A stretch of DNA of 33,478 nt from Halieaceae bacterium (GTDB lineage Bacteria > Pseudomonadota > Gammaproteobacteria > Pseudomonadales > Halieaceae): the NCBI GenBank assembly GCA_018657645.1, contig JABHWT010000081.1, positions 1 through 33,478 on the forward strand, in the 5' to 3' direction. Below are positions 17,912 through 27,323 of this stretch, one piece after another; positions within the stretch are counted from its first letter, which is position 1, and every line of letters begins with the position of its first letter. Position numbers and translations under genes: made by a program. Below the pieces are notes generated by a model. That model worked only from the letters and a program-made list of their open reading frames with translations. It ran no database searches and had not been told where the DNA came from.

Positions 17912-18871
17912 ATGATGGCTGAGAGAATTGAACTCACTGCTGTAGTGCCCGACAGCCTGGCCGGTGAGCGCCTGGACCTTGTGGCGGCCCAGTTGTTCCC
18001 CGACTACTCCAGGTCGCGTTTGCAATCCTGGATTAAGAAAGGCGAGTTACGCCTGGCCGGTAAGCAGCACCGCCCACGTGACAAGGTATCTGCAGGAGCT
18101 ACTTTGACCATTGCCGCTGAGCTGGAGCAGGAGGTCAGCTGGCAGCCACAAAATATTGATCTCAATATTGTCCACGAGGATGACAGTATTCTGGTGTTGA
18201 ATAAACCTGCCGACCTGGTAGTGCATCCTGCGGCGGGGCATGCGGATGGCACTTTAGTGAATGCACTGTTGAATCATGATAGTACCCTGGGGGCAGTGCC
18301 GCGGGCGGGTATTGTGCATCGGCTGGATCGGCAGACATCGGGTATTATGGTTGTGGCCAAGACCCTGGCAGCGCACCACCACCTGGTGGACCAATTACAG
18401 GCGCGATCGGTTAAACGGGAGTACTGCGCTGTTTGTGTCGGCGCTATGACCGGCGGCGGAACGGTGGATAAGCCCATTGGACGACATCCAAGGCAGCGAA
18501 CCAAAATGGCGGTGTTGGAAAACGGCGGCAAATCGGCTATTACTCACTATAGAGTGAGCTCCCGTTTCGCCAACCACACCAGGGTAACGGTAAACCTGGA
18601 AACAGGTCGAACACACCAGATTCGTGTTCACATGGCCTTCAGGCACTACCCTTTAATAGGTGATCCACTTTATGGAGGCAGGCCGAGAATCCCCCGGGGT
18701 GCATCGGAGGACCTCATCAGTGCACTGCGATCATTCCCTCGTCAGGCGCTGCATGCGAGAGCCCTTGGTCTGATTCACCCCGAGACAGGTATAGACGCGA
18801 ATTTCGAGTGTCCCCTACCCGATGACATCATGGAATTATTGGCAATTCTGGATCGGGAAGATGCAGTCTGA
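17912..18871 (+). CDS. rluD: 23S rRNA pseudouridine(1911/1915/1917) synthase RluD
   Basis: RluD makes three pseudouridines in helix 69 of 23S rRNA, needed for proper 50S assembly. The 319-residue protein has an N-terminal S4 RNA-binding domain (about 18-65, RLDLVAAQLFPDYSRSRLQSWI) and a catalytic domain with D139 in GIVHRLDRQTSGIMVVAKT, plus ETGRTHQIRVHM. The ATG at 17912 is preceded by CAGGA; the next codon is also ATG. pgeF follows with a 26-bp gap, and clpB after that, the conserved rluD-pgeF-clpB order. Confidence 0.96.
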   Translation: MMAERIELTAVVPDSLAGERLDLVAAQLFPDYSRSRLQSWIKKGELRLAGKQHRPRDKVSAGATLTIAAELEQEVSWQPQNIDLNIVHEDDSILVLNKPADLVVHPAAGHADGTLVNALLNHDSTLGAVPRAGIVHRLDRQTSGIMVVAKTLAAHHHLVDQLQARSVKREYCAVCVGAMTGGGTVDKPIGRHPRQRTKMAVLENGGKSAITHYRVSSRFANHTRVTVNLETGRTHQIRVHMAFRHYPLIGDPLYGGRPRIPRGASEDLISALRSFPRQALHARALGLIHPETGIDANFECPLPDDIMELLAILDREDAV

Positions 18872-18897
18872 ATGATCGTCACACCCGGAGATTTGCG

Positions 18898-19647
18898 ATG
18901 AGTGCGCAGTTTATGACGCCGGAATGGCCGGCACCTGATAATGTTTTCGCTGTGAGTACTACTCGCTGTGGAGGGTGTAGCGCAACCCCGTATATGGGAC
19001 TTAACCTTGGTGAACACGTTGCGGACGACCCCGCAGCAGTGACCGCTAATCGAGAGATTCTTCAGCGTGCTCTACCAGCAGAGACAGCGATACAATGGCT
19101 TACCCAGGTGCACGGTAATCGTGTTGTGGCCGCCGGTCCGACCACCGCCGAGGGAGACGCCACCTGGACCCGGCAGGTGGGTCGGGGCTGTGCTGTTCTG
19201 ACTGCAGATTGCTTGCCGCTTTTACTGTGTTCCACTGCCGGCGATGTTGTGGCCGCAGTCCACGCGGGATGGCGGGGTATGCAAGCAGGTGTGATAGAGG
19301 CTAGTGTCGCGGCTATGAAAGCCGAACCGCAGAAAATACTGGCCTGGCTGGGTCCTGCCATAGGGCCTGATGCGTTTGAAGTGGGACCCGAAGTGCGCAC
19401 CGGGTTTTTGTTGGCTTCTGCGCTCGAGGGTCGCTCATCTGTGGCCGCCTGTTTCGAGCCCTCCACAAGCAAACCAGGCTATTTTTATGCAGACATATAC
19501 GCCCTGGCCAGGCATCGCCTGCGGGCCACTGGGGTTGGGGCGATATATGGGGGTGGCCTTTGTACTTACTCTGATAGGGAGCGATTTTTCTCATACCGAC
19601 GGGATGGTCAAACTGGACGAATGGCGACCGTGATTGTGCTCGGGTAG
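18898..19647 (+). CDS. pgeF: Peptidoglycan editing factor PgeF (YfiH/laccase-domain family)
   Basis: YfiH-type proteins remove wrongly incorporated serine-containing precursors from peptidoglycan synthesis; related proteins have purine nucleoside phosphorylase activity, and the family was once called multicopper polyphenol oxidase. The 249-residue protein keeps the metal-site residues of the family: the histidine of TQVHGNRV, the cysteine of TADCLPLLL and the histidine of [25 protein letters not shown] and [20 protein letters not shown] complete the family pattern. CGGAG lies seven bases before the ATG. It is probably co-transcribed with rluD. Confidence 0.93.
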   Translation: MSAQFMTPEWPAPDNVFAVSTTRCGGCSATPYMGLNLGEHVADDPAAVTANREILQRALPAETAIQWLTQVHGNRVVAAGPTTAEGDATWTRQVGRGCAVLTADCLPLLLCSTAGDVVAAVHAGWRGMQAGVIEASVAAMKAEPQKILAWLGPAIGPDAFEVGPEVRTGFLLASALEGRSSVAACFEPSTSKPGYFYADIYALARHRLRATGVGAIYGGGLCTYSDRERFFSYRRDGQTGRMATVIVLG

Positions 19648-19660
19648 GGTCCGGGTAGCA

Positions 19661-19689
19661 CTTGAAAAACAGTCTTTCAAACCCCATAT
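19661..19689 (+). promoter_or_regulatory. Sigma-32 (RpoH) heat-shock promoter of clpB
   Basis: CTTGAAA (19661-19667) and CCCCATAT (19682-19689) are separated by 14 bp, an essentially perfect match to the sigma-32 consensus (CTTGAAA, 11-16 bp, CCCCATnT). It lies in the 100-bp gap before clpB, with the expected transcript start near 19696. It should make clpB heat-inducible independently of the rluD-pgeF transcript. Confidence 0.88.
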
Positions 19690-19747
19690 AGAAGTTCAGA
19701 CACATACTCAATTACCCCGATTGTTGGGTGGAAGGAGAACTTCTGGT

Positions 19748-22324
19748 ATGAGAACGGACAAGCTGACCAATCAGCTGCAATCGGCGCTAGCCGATGCGCA
19801 GTCGCTCGCCATCGGTAATGAGCACAATTTCATCGAGCCAGTACACCTGTTGTCAGCCCTGCTTGCTCAGCCAGGCGGCGCCACCTGCCCACTATTGCAA
19901 AAGTCTGGAGCCAATCTGGAGGGGCTGATTGGCGCAGTGAAAACGGCAGTAGACGCCATGCCCAAGGTCAGTGGCACTGGTGGCGACATTCATATGTCCA
20001 ATGATCTGGGTCGAATCCTCAATGTGACAGACAAGTTATCCCAGGACAATGGAGACGCTTATATTTCCAGTGAATTGGTGTTGCTTGCCATGTTGGAAAA
20101 CGCAGGGCCAACCGGTGAATTACTGCGGGAGCACGGAGTGGATGCCCAGGCGTTGCAAGGCGCAATCGCCGAGGTACGTGGTGGTGATTCTGTTAACTCA
20201 CCCGAGGCGGAGGAGTCGCGGCAGGCACTCGAAAAGTACACGGTAGATCTAACCTCAAGTGCTGAGGCGGGTAAACTGGACCCGGTTATCGGGCGCGATG
20301 ACGAAATTCGCAGGACAATTCAGGTGTTGCAGCGCCGCACGAAAAACAATCCGGTATTGATTGGCGAGCCGGGTGTAGGCAAGACCGCTATTTTGGAGGG
20401 ATTGGCACAGCGAATAATAAATGGCGAGGTGCCTGAAGGCCTTAAGAGCAAGAGGATTTTATCCCTTGATCTGGGTGCCTTGTTGGCCGGAGCCAAATTT
20501 CGTGGCGATTTTGAGGAGCGATTAAAGGCCGTTCTCAACGAGTTGTCGAAGCAGGAAGGGCAGGTCATTTTATTCATCGATGAATTGCATACCATGGTTG
20601 GTGCTGGTAAGGCAGAGGGATCACTCGATGCCGGTAATATGCTTAAGCCAGCTTTGGCCCGCGGCGAACTGCACTGCGTTGGAGCGACGACGCTCAATGA
20701 ATATCGCCAACACGTAGAGAAGGATGCGGCCCTGGAACGACGCTTTCAGAGGGTCCTCGTATCGGAACCCAACGAGGAAGACACCATTGCAATCTTGCGT
20801 GGATTGAAAGAGCGGTATGAGGTCCATCACGGCGTAGACATAACTGATAGTGCGATTATTGCCGCGGCGAAATTGTCACAGCGCTACATCACTGACAGAC
20901 AGCTGCCGGATAAGGCGATAGACCTGATCGACGAGGCGGCCAGTCGAATTCGGATGGAGATAGATTCCAAGCCGGAGTCGATGGACAAACTTGAGCGTCG
21001 TTTGATCCAACTGAAAATCGAACGTGAAGCAGTTAACAAAGATAGTGATCAGGCTGCCAGGCGGCAGGTGGAACTGCTGGATGAGGAAATATCGAATGTC
21101 GGGCGCGAGTTTTCTGATCTGGAGGAAATATGGAAGGCGGAGAAGGCTTCATTGCAAGGCGCTGCGCAAATAAAGGGTGAGCTGGAGCAGGCTAAGCTGG
21201 AGTTGGAAGCGGCTCGACGCAGTGGCGATCTGACGCGAATGTCGGAATTACAGTACGGGCGCATGCCGGAGCTTGAGAAACAGCTGGAAAGTGCACATGC
21301 AGCAGAGACGATAGAGCATACATTGCTGCGCAACAAGGTCACCGAGGAAGAGGTGGCCGAGGTGGTATCCCGCTGGACAGGTATTCCGGTTGCCAAGATG
21401 TTGGAAGGTGATCGGGAGAAACTGCTTCGAATGGAGGATTCACTGCACGCTCGTGTGGTGGGCCAGGAGGAGGCTGTAACAGCCGTGTCAGACGCCGTTC
21501 GTCGTTCAAGGGCGGGGCTGTCAGACCCCAATCGACCCAATGGTTCATTCCTGTTTCTGGGGCCGACCGGTGTGGGTAAAACTGAACTTTGCAAGGCTCT
21601 TGCGGAATTTATGTTCGACAGTGAACAGGCTATGGTTCGGGTGGACATGTCCGAGTTCATGGAGAAGCATTCGGTGGCCCGATTGGTCGGTGCTCCCCCC
21701 GGTTATGTGGGTTACGAGGAAGGCGGTCACCTCACGGAAGCCATTCGACGTCGACCTTATTCCTTATTGCTGTTGGATGAAGTGGAGAAGGCCCATCCCG
21801 ATGTTTTCAATATACTACTGCAGGTATTGGAGGATGGCAGGTTGACGGATGGACAGGGTCGCACTGTTGATTTTCGCAATACTATAGTGGTTATGACCTC
21901 TAATCTGGGTTCCGACCTGATTCAGGAATTGGCGGGTGAGGACAACTACGAAGCGATGAAATCTGCAGTCATGGGGGTCGTTGGCAATCATTTTCGTCCA
22001 GAGTTTATTAACCGGGTTGACGAGTCCGTTGTTTTCCATCCATTGGGTCGGGAACAAATAAGAGGTATTGCCGAAATTCAGCTCGATTTACTGAAACTGC
22101 GATTGCACGAGCGTGGACTGGCCCTTGATCTTGGTGATGCGTTTATGGATAAACTGGTGTCGGTGGGTTTTGATCCGGTGTACGGGGCGCGCCCGCTGAA
22201 GCGAGCGATCCAGCAGGAATTGGAGAACCCCCTGGCACAGGGTATTCTGGCGGGCGATTTCGAGCCGGGCAAGGTCATAGTTGCAGACTATAAAGATGGA
22301 TTGCCTACGTTTAGCCAGCACTAG
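19748..22324 (+). CDS. clpB: ATP-dependent disaggregase ClpB
   Basis: ClpB is a hexameric AAA+ unfoldase that works with DnaK to rescue aggregated proteins. From ATG 19748 the product has 858 residues, the usual length. The N-domain ([19 protein letters not shown]) is followed by AAA-1 with GEPGVGKT near 205 and [12 protein letters not shown], the coiled-coil middle domain (about 410-525, rich in E/K/L), and AAA-2 with GPTGVGKT near 605 and [15 protein letters not shown]. The longer frame from 19634 reads pgeF and the promoter, so it is rejected; AAGGAGA nine bases upstream supports 19748. A sigma-32 promoter precedes it. Confidence 0.98.
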   Translation: MRTDKLTNQLQSALADAQSLAIGNEHNFIEPVHLLSALLAQPGGATCPLLQKSGANLEGLIGAVKTAVDAMPKVSGTGGDIHMSNDLGRILNVTDKLSQDNGDAYISSELVLLAMLENAGPTGELLREHGVDAQALQGAIAEVRGGDSVNSPEAEESRQALEKYTVDLTSSAEAGKLDPVIGRDDEIRRTIQVLQRRTKNNPVLIGEPGVGKTAILEGLAQRIINGEVPEGLKSKRILSLDLGALLAGAKFRGDFEERLKAVLNELSKQEGQVILFIDELHTMVGAGKAEGSLDAGNMLKPALARGELHCVGATTLNEYRQHVEKDAALERRFQRVLVSEPNEEDTIAILRGLKERYEVHHGVDITDSAIIAAAKLSQRYITDRQLPDKAIDLIDEAASRIRMEIDSKPESMDKLERRLIQLKIEREAVNKDSDQAARRQVELLDEEISNVGREFSDLEEIWKAEKASLQGAAQIKGELEQAKLELEAARRSGDLTRMSELQYGRMPELEKQLESAHAAETIEHTLLRNKVTEEEVAEVVSRWTGIPVAKMLEGDREKLLRMEDSLHARVVGQEEAVTAVSDAVRRSRAGLSDPNRPNGSFLFLGPTGVGKTELCKALAEFMFDSEQAMVRVDMSEFMEKHSVARLVGAPPGYVGYEEGGHLTEAIRRRPYSLLLLDEVEKAHPDVFNILLQVLEDGRLTDGQGRTVDFRNTIVVMTSNLGSDLIQELAGEDNYEAMKSAVMGVVGNHFRPEFINRVDESVVFHPLGREQIRGIAEIQLDLLKLRLHERGLALDLGDAFMDKLVSVGFDPVYGARPLKRAIQQELENPLAQGILAGDFEPGKVIVADYKDGLPTFSQH

Positions 22325-22392
22325 GGAACTGTCCCAGATTAACGATCGTAGCCAGGGCGCCCGATCAGTCTGTTCTCGGATAGACTTCTGGG

Positions 22393-22854
22393 TTAGTCGC
22401 AATGTGTTTCGATCGTGACTTCTGCCTGGTCTCTGCGAATTTGTTTTTGTTCTTCGTCGAGAAAATAAAGCTCGCCCTTATCATTCCTGACGCGAATTCG
22501 GGCGGCAGTGTTCAACGTCCTGAGGTTTTCTTGGGCGCGCGCGCAATACTCTGGATTCTTCTTTAGGGCATCGGTCCGGTCAGTTTCGACCTGTTCAAAT
22601 TTGTTGTCTATGCTGGGTTTGGCAACTGCAGGCACGGCACCTTCATTTGCAGGGACTTTGCGCACCAGAGTGGACCCCGTTGATATAACCTCATATTCAA
22701 TGCCGGCCGGAGGTGGCCGGTCGCTGTGTACCGGGTTGCCGCGCTCGTCCTGCCAGCGGTAATGCGTCTTACCCTCTGCCATTGCAGTACTGGCGGCACC
22801 AGAGAGTACAAGTAACAGCAAGCTATAAAAGATGGGGCTTTGGGACCGTTTCAC
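22393..22854 (-). CDS. DUF4124 domain-containing periplasmic protein
   Basis: The function is unknown. The 153-residue protein starts at GTG 22854 with AGAGGA six bases upstream. It has a Sec signal peptide (MKRSQSPIFYSLLLLVLSGAASTAMA) and then the DUF4124 core THYRWQDERGNPVHSDRPPPAG, a small domain built around YxWxDxxGxxxxSDxPP. The C-terminal half is charged and may form a helix (NPEYCARAQENLRTLN, then EEQKQIRRDQAEVTIETHCD), with two cysteines. As I recall, a DUF4124 gene also occurs upstream of ilvI in Pseudomonas, so the pairing may be ancestral. It converges on clpB, with no strong terminator visible in the 68-bp gap. Confidence 0.8.
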   Translation of the reverse strand: MKRSQSPIFYSLLLLVLSGAASTAMAEGKTHYRWQDERGNPVHSDRPPPAGIEYEVISTGSTLVRKVPANEGAVPAVAKPSIDNKFEQVETDRTDALKKNPEYCARAQENLRTLNTAARIRVRNDKGELYFLDEEQKQIRRDQAEVTIETHCD

Positions 22855-22989
22855 GCGGCATCCTCTTGCGGGTCGGAATACGTATGGACCTAAAAGTAAC
22901 CTGAATATACCGTCTGTGGCAAGCCCGGGGCACCTCTGAATAATGCCATAGCTAATTGTGGGGATAAATCACACATATTTCAGATGAGG

Positions 22990-23018
22990 TTGACTTTGGG
23001 GCGTATCCTGCCAACAAT
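22990..23018 (+). promoter_or_regulatory. Putative ilvI-ilvH promoter
   Basis: TTGACT (22990-22995) and AACAAT (23013-23018) are separated by 17 bp. The -35 matches consensus at 5 of 6 positions and the -10 at 4 of 6. Transcription from near 23025 would make a leader of about 365 nt before ilvI. Confidence 0.45.
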
Positions 23019-23039
23019 ATATCAGTCTCATGAGTGGTA

Positions 23040-23147
23040 ATGGCTAAAGTCGAGTACCCTCGGCCTCTGGCCTACCGTGTCGATCCTATTATTCGGCGCG
23101 GCTGCTTGCGAGTCCCGTATCAACCCTCGTTGCGAGGACAGGGTTGA
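23040..23147 (+). CDS. Possible 35-residue leader ORF upstream of ilvI
   Basis: ATG 23040 opens a 35-codon frame just downstream of the candidate promoter, beginning MAKVEYPRPLAYRVDPII and ending at TGA 23145-23147. It is preceded by GAGTGG at a tight spacing. It contains leucine, valine and paired isoleucine codons but no run of them, so it is not a classic attenuation peptide. I list it only because of its position; it may be chance. Confidence 0.18.
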   Translation: MAKVEYPRPLAYRVDPIIRRGCLRVPYQPSLRGQG

Positions 23148-23258
23148 GGGCCATACACTGCGCTACCCCGCAGGGCGACCGATACACGGGTGTTCGTGAT
23201 CGATAATCCCTTCTGGAGCGTCTGGAGACGCCTTGAGAGTAGGTCAAGAGCAGTGTAT
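23121..23258 (+). ncRNA. Candidate multi-branched cis-regulatory RNA in the ilvI leader
   Basis: Several stems fit together. A first hairpin pairs CAACCCT (23121-23127) with AGGGTTG (23140-23146). Then ATACACTGC (23153-23161) pairs with GCAGTGTAT (23250-23258), nine perfect base pairs closing a junction that contains three more hairpins: CGAT/CACG with CGTG/ATCG (23180-23202, one bulged A), GCGTCT with AGACGC (23218-23231), and CTTGA with TCAAG (23232-23248). A short CCC/GGG hairpin is also possible at 23167-23175. The order fits a structured leader upstream of ilvI. A published RNA class called ilvB-OMG is reported, as I recall, upstream of ilvB in oligotrophic marine gammaproteobacteria; I cannot verify that this is an example. 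Confidence 0.5.
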
Positions 23259-23289
23259 CGAGCTGTAATGGGGGTGGCGGAGCATATCG

Positions 23290-23307
23290 AATACCGATTC
23301 AGGTATT
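23290..23307 (+). other. Hairpin between the branched RNA and the ilvI start
   Basis: AATACC (23290-23295) and GGTATT (23302-23307) form a perfect six-pair stem with a six-base loop, followed by two more T. It could be an alternative or antiterminator element before the terminator-like hairpin. Confidence 0.35.
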
Positions 23308-23344
23308 TTGTTGCAACGTTCACATATTTTTTAGTTGAAATGTT

Positions 23345-23370
23345 CCGGTGAGGGTTACACGCCGGTTTTT
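23345..23370 (+). terminator. Attenuator-like terminator 18 nt before ilvI
   Basis: CCGG (23345-23348) pairs with CCGG (23362-23365); TG and CA can extend the stem across a two-base bulge. Five T follow directly (23366-23370). It lies 18 nt before the GTG start of ilvI, where an attenuator or a site controlling access to the ribosome site would be expected. The stem is short, so the strength is uncertain. Confidence 0.4.
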
Positions 23371-23388
23371 CATATTGGGAGAAATAAA

Positions 23389-25134
23389 GTGGAGTTGCTT
23401 TCCGGTGGAGAGATCGTTGCTCGCGCTCTGGAGGACGAGGGCGTCGAGTTCATATTTGGGTATCCGGGTGGGGCGGTGCTGCATATTTACGATGCGCTGT
23501 TCAAAGACTGTAAGGTGCCACATATTCTGGTACGGCACGAGCAGGCGGCGGCTCACGCTGCTGACGGTTATGCTCGAAGCACGGGAAAACCCGGGGTTGT
23601 GTTGGTGACATCAGGGCCTGGCGCCACGAATGCTATTACCGGTATTGCCACGGCCTATATGGATTCCATTCCAATGGTCGTGTTGTCAGGTCAGGTTCAA
23701 AGTCACCTGATAGGTGAAGATGCCTTTCAAGAAGTCGATATGGTGGGCATATCGCGCCCTTGTGTGAAACACAGCTTTATGGTCTCCAAGCCCGAGGATA
23801 TTGCCTCTACCATTAAGAAGGCTTTCCATATTGCAGCCTCTGGTCGGCCAGGTCCGGTGGTTATCGATATTCCCAAAGATGTCACCCGTCCCGATGAGAA
23901 AGTTGAATACGTATATCCACCATCGGTCAAAATTCGCTCTTATTCTCCGGCTCAGCGCGGACATACAGGGCAAATAAAAAAGGCCGCACGCCTACTGTTG
24001 GGAGCCAAGCGTCCCATCATCTTCGCTGGGGGTGGTGTGGTACAGGGCGAGGGTAGTGAGTTGCTCGTCGAACTGGCAAAGTCATTGAACCTGCCGGTTA
24101 CCAATACGCTGATGGGTTTGGGTGCCTATCCAGGCAGTGACCGCCAGTTCCTGGGCATGTTGGGTATGCACGGATTGTATGAGGCCAATATGGCGATGCA
24201 TCACAGTGATGTTATTTTTGCCATTGGAGCGCGTTTTGATGACCGCGTAACCAACACAGTGGACAAGTTTTGTCCCGGTGCCAAGGTGATTCATGTTGAT
24301 ATCGACCCGACCTCTATATCCAAAACGGTTGCCGCAGATATCCCTATCGTGGGCCCTGTGCAATCGGTGCTTTCCGATCTGCTCACACAGATTAAACAAA
24401 TAAGAGAAAAGGAAACGGAGTTACCTGACAAATCAGCATTGGACCAGTGGTGGCAGCAAATAGAAGAATGGCGAGAAGCTCATGGTCTGTGGTCGGGGCG
24501 GCGCTACGGTGAGAGTGATCGTATTAAGCCGCAGCAAGCAATCGAGAGCCTGTATAAGATCACCGGTGGAGACGCTTTTGTTGTCTCGGATGTAGGTCAG
24601 CACCAAATGTTTGCGGCCCAATATTACCGATTTGATAAGCCAAGGCGATGGATCAACTCAGGTGGACTTGGCACCATGGGGTTTGGCTTGCCAGCTGCGG
24701 TGGGTGTGAAACTGGCATTCCCCGACAGGGACGTCGTATGTGTGACCGGAGAGGGCAGTATTCAGATGAATATTCAGGAACTCTCTACCTGTAAACAACA
24801 CAATACACCGGTCAAAATTTTTAATTTGCGCAATAACTACCTGGGTATGGTGAAGCAGTGGCAGGACATGCACTATGAAGGGCGCCATGCGATGAGCACT
24901 TACGAGGATTCGCTGCCGGACTTTGTGAAGTTGGTCGAGGCCTATGGTCACGTAGGGCTGGAAGTACAGAAACTCGAGGAACTGGACTCAAAAATGGAAG
25001 AGGCCTTCGCCATCAAGGACAAATTGGTTTTCCTGGATATCATGGTCGATCCAATGGAGCACGTGTACCCCATGCATATAGCGCCCCACGGCTCGATGAA
25101 AGATATGTGGTTAAGCAAGAATGAGAGGACCTGA
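23389..25134 (+). CDS. ilvI: Acetolactate synthase large (catalytic) subunit
   Basis: This thiamine-diphosphate enzyme makes acetolactate or acetohydroxybutyrate, the first common step of valine, leucine and isoleucine synthesis; some annotations use ilvB. The start is GTG 23389 ([27 protein letters not shown] upstream), giving 581 residues; the frame from 23335 runs through the leader terminator. [14 protein letters not shown] holds the catalytic glutamate. The ThDP/Mg motif reads [10 protein letters not shown] then NLRNN, with glutamate where many homologues have GDGS; I believe GEGS also occurs in Pseudomonas. ilvH follows one base after the stop. Regulation through the structured leader is inferred. 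Confidence 0.96.
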   Translation: MELLSGGEIVARALEDEGVEFIFGYPGGAVLHIYDALFKDCKVPHILVRHEQAAAHAADGYARSTGKPGVVLVTSGPGATNAITGIATAYMDSIPMVVLSGQVQSHLIGEDAFQEVDMVGISRPCVKHSFMVSKPEDIASTIKKAFHIAASGRPGPVVIDIPKDVTRPDEKVEYVYPPSVKIRSYSPAQRGHTGQIKKAARLLLGAKRPIIFAGGGVVQGEGSELLVELAKSLNLPVTNTLMGLGAYPGSDRQFLGMLGMHGLYEANMAMHHSDVIFAIGARFDDRVTNTVDKFCPGAKVIHVDIDPTSISKTVAADIPIVGPVQSVLSDLLTQIKQIREKETELPDKSALDQWWQQIEEWREAHGLWSGRRYGESDRIKPQQAIESLYKITGGDAFVVSDVGQHQMFAAQYYRFDKPRRWINSGGLGTMGFGLPAAVGVKLAFPDRDVVCVTGEGSIQMNIQELSTCKQHNTPVKIFNLRNNYLGMVKQWQDMHYEGRHAMSTYEDSLPDFVKLVEAYGHVGLEVQKLEELDSKMEEAFAIKDKLVFLDIMVDPMEHVYPMHIAPHGSMKDMWLSKNERT

Positions 25135-25135
25135 C

Positions 25136-25627
25136 ATGCGACGGATAATATCTATATTGATGGAAAATGAACCCGGAGCACTGTCTCGTGTTGTAGGTCT
25201 GTTTTCGCAGCGCGGGTATAACATAGAAACCCTGAACGTTGCTCCGACCGAAGACCAGACCCTATCGCGCCTAACTCTGACCACATTTGGCAGTGATTCC
25301 ACAATTGAGCAAATCACCAAACAATTGAACAAATTGGTGGATGTAGTGAAACTTGTGGATTTGTCCGAAGGTGCACATGTTGAGCGAGACCTCATGTTGA
25401 TAAAGGTACGGGCTCAGGGTGCTCATCGAGATGAAGTGAAGCGAACCACTGATATTTTCCGTGGCCAGATTGTCGATGTAGGGCCCAACATGTATACCAT
25501 TCAGCTGACCGGCACCAGTGAAAAGCTGGATTCATTCGTGGCTGCCATGGACAGTGTCGATATATTGGAAGTGGTTAGATCGGGTGTTGCCGGAATTTCC
25601 AGAGGTGAGAAGGTGCTTAGCCTCTGA
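25136..25627 (+). CDS. ilvH: Acetolactate synthase small (regulatory) subunit
   Basis: IlvH activates the catalytic subunit and gives valine feedback inhibition. From ATG 25136 (AGAGGA upstream) the product has 163 residues, the IlvH length rather than the short IlvN of E. coli. The N-terminal ACT domain is MRRIISILMENEPGALSRVVGLFSQRGYNIETLNV, with the loop that binds valine. The C-terminal domain contains ERDLMLIKVRA and EVVRSGVAGISRGEK. The earlier ATG at 25121 lies inside ilvI and is not needed. It is translationally close-coupled to ilvI. Confidence 0.96.
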   Translation: MRRIISILMENEPGALSRVVGLFSQRGYNIETLNVAPTEDQTLSRLTLTTFGSDSTIEQITKQLNKLVDVVKLVDLSEGAHVERDLMLIKVRAQGAHRDEVKRTTDIFRGQIVDVGPNMYTIQLTGTSEKLDSFVAAMDSVDILEVVRSGVAGISRGEKVLSL

Positions 25628-25684
25628 CGGAGGTAATAGATCGAATTTTCCGCCTGAGCTTGCTCGATGCACAGGGTGATCTGA

Positions 25685-25721
25685 ACCTGATTTATCAGGT
25701 GATGCGGCACTCGAGGGTGCC
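25685..25721. other. Two hairpins between convergent ilvH and ilvC
   Basis: ACCTGA-TTTA-TCAGGT (25685-25700) is a perfect six-pair stem with a four-base loop. GGCAC (25706/25707 region) pairs with GTGCC ending near 25721, with a loop of about six bases. No T run follows either, so intrinsic termination is uncertain. A plus-strand frame 25621-25752 is open through here but lacks a start codon with a ribosome site. Confidence 0.35.
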
Positions 25722-25785
25722 CAAAGCCGCCCAATCCCTCAGCAAGTTCTATTATGCTCAGACCTCCCTGTGAAACGCTCCAGGG

Positions 25786-27258
25786 CTACACGATAGATGT
25801 CATTGCCGTCATGTAGCCCCGCAGTTTCTTGCCGACGATCTCCACCGGGTGGCTGCGAATTGACTCATTAATAGCGATCAATTCCTGATTCTCAACGCTA
25901 TTGTCTCCTTCCATCCCCCTGCCGATTACGTCGGTGTCAATCCCGGTCATGAAGTCCGCCAGTAATGGACGACAGGCGTGATCAAATAGATAGCAGCCGT
26001 ATTCGGCAGTATCCGATATCACTACATTCATTTCATACAATTTTCGGCGAGCGATAGTGTTGGCGATTAAAGGCGTTTCATGAAGGGATTCGTAGTAGGC
26101 GGACTCCTCGATAATCCCTGCAGAAACCATGGTTTCAAATGCCAGTTCAACGCCGGCCTTAACCATTGCAACCAGTAGGATGCCATGGTCATAGTACTCC
26201 TGCTCACTGATCTCGGCATCGGTATTAGCGGATTTCTCAAAACTTGTCTGTGCTGTTTCAGCACGCCAGGCCAAGAGGTTGCTATCATCGTTGCCCCAAT
26301 CCTCCATCATGGTTCTGGAAAAGTGGCCCGTCATGATGTCGTCCTGGTGCTTTTCATACAGTGGACGCATGACCCGCTTGAGTTCCTCGGCGAGATGGAA
26401 AGCGCGTATTTTGGCCGGGTTGGAGAGGCGGTCCATCATATTGGTAATGCCGCCGTGCTTGAGGCCTTCGGTGACCGTTTCCCAACCATACTGGATTAAC
26501 TTGGACGCGTAGCCCGGCTCTATACCTTTCTCGACCATTTTGTCGAAGCACAAAATGGCGCCGGTCTGTAGCATACCGCAAAGAATGGTCTGCTCTCCCA
26601 TGAGGTCTGATTTGACCTCGGCGATGAAGGATGACTGCAGAACTCCCGCGCGATGCCCACCAGTACCCGCTGCATAGGCTTTTGCGAGCTCCAGACCATC
26701 GCCTCGTGGATCATTCTCTGTATGTACCGCAATCAGGGTGGGTACACCAAAACCACGCTTATATTCTTCACGGACCTCGGTGCCAGGGCATTTGGGGGCG
26801 ACCATTATGACGGTTAAATCGTCTCGAATTTGCATGCCCTCCTCGACAATATTGAAACCGTGGGAATAGCTTAGACAGGCATTTTGCTTCATTAAAGGCA
26901 TAACCTGGGCAATGACACTGCTGTGCTGCTTGTCGGGGGTCAGATTAAGAACCAGGTCAGCCTGTGGAATCAGCTCCTGGTAGGTTCCAACAGTGAAACC
27001 ATTCTCGGTAGCATTCTTCCAGGACTGACGCTGCTCGCTGATTGCAGCATCGCGCAGGGCGTAGCTAACATCCAGGCCGCTATCGCGCAGGTTGAGACCC
27101 TGGTTGAGCCCCTGGGACCCGCAGCCGATAATGACCAGTTTCTTGCCTCTTATTTTCTCGACGCCATCCATGAACTCTGTCTGACCCATGAAACGGCACT
27201 TGCCGAGTTGTGCCAACTGCAGTCGCAGCGGCAGTGTGTTGAAGTAATTCTCGCCCAT
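25786..27258 (-). CDS. ilvC: Ketol-acid reductoisomerase, class II (long form)
   Basis: IlvC isomerises and reduces acetolactate to dihydroxy-isovalerate with NADPH, the second step of branched-chain amino acid synthesis. The 490-residue product matches the long E. coli type, with a duplicated C-terminal knotted domain, not the roughly 340-residue class I form usual in Pseudomonas. Recognisable blocks are [49 protein letters not shown] (NADPH site), [21 protein letters not shown] and [41 protein letters not shown] precedes the ATG. It is divergent from ilvY, its likely activator, and convergent with ilvH. Confidence 0.97.
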   Translation of the reverse strand: MGENYFNTLPLRLQLAQLGKCRFMGQTEFMDGVEKIRGKKLVIIGCGSQGLNQGLNLRDSGLDVSYALRDAAISEQRQSWKNATENGFTVGTYQELIPQADLVLNLTPDKQHSSVIAQVMPLMKQNACLSYSHGFNIVEEGMQIRDDLTVIMVAPKCPGTEVREEYKRGFGVPTLIAVHTENDPRGDGLELAKAYAAGTGGHRAGVLQSSFIAEVKSDLMGEQTILCGMLQTGAILCFDKMVEKGIEPGYASKLIQYGWETVTEGLKHGGITNMMDRLSNPAKIRAFHLAEELKRVMRPLYEKHQDDIMTGHFSRTMMEDWGNDDSNLLAWRAETAQTSFEKSANTDAEISEQEYYDHGILLVAMVKAGVELAFETMVSAGIIEESAYYESLHETPLIANTIARRKLYEMNVVISDTAEYGCYLFDHACRPLLADFMTGIDTDVIGRGMEGDNSVENQELIAINESIRSHPVEIVGKKLRGYMTAMTSIV

Positions 27259-27323
27259 GGTGTTACCTCTTCATTGGGTGCCGGTTGTTTAGTCAGGCTG
27301 AACCATACGCCTGTTCTCGATTT

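Noticed and set aside
21049-21660. 203-codon minus-strand frame inside clpB
   Set aside because: It is a serine/arginine-rich shadow of the conserved ClpB sequence.
23077-23196. GTG frame in the ilvI leader starting MSILLFGAAAC
   Set aside because: The Ile-Leu-Leu codons tempted an attenuation peptide, but there is no ribosome site and the frame continues unconvincingly through the hairpins.
23120-23323. 67-codon minus-strand frame in the ilvI leader
   Set aside because: It lies antisense to the predicted RNA stems, has no recognised domain and its openness is unremarkable.
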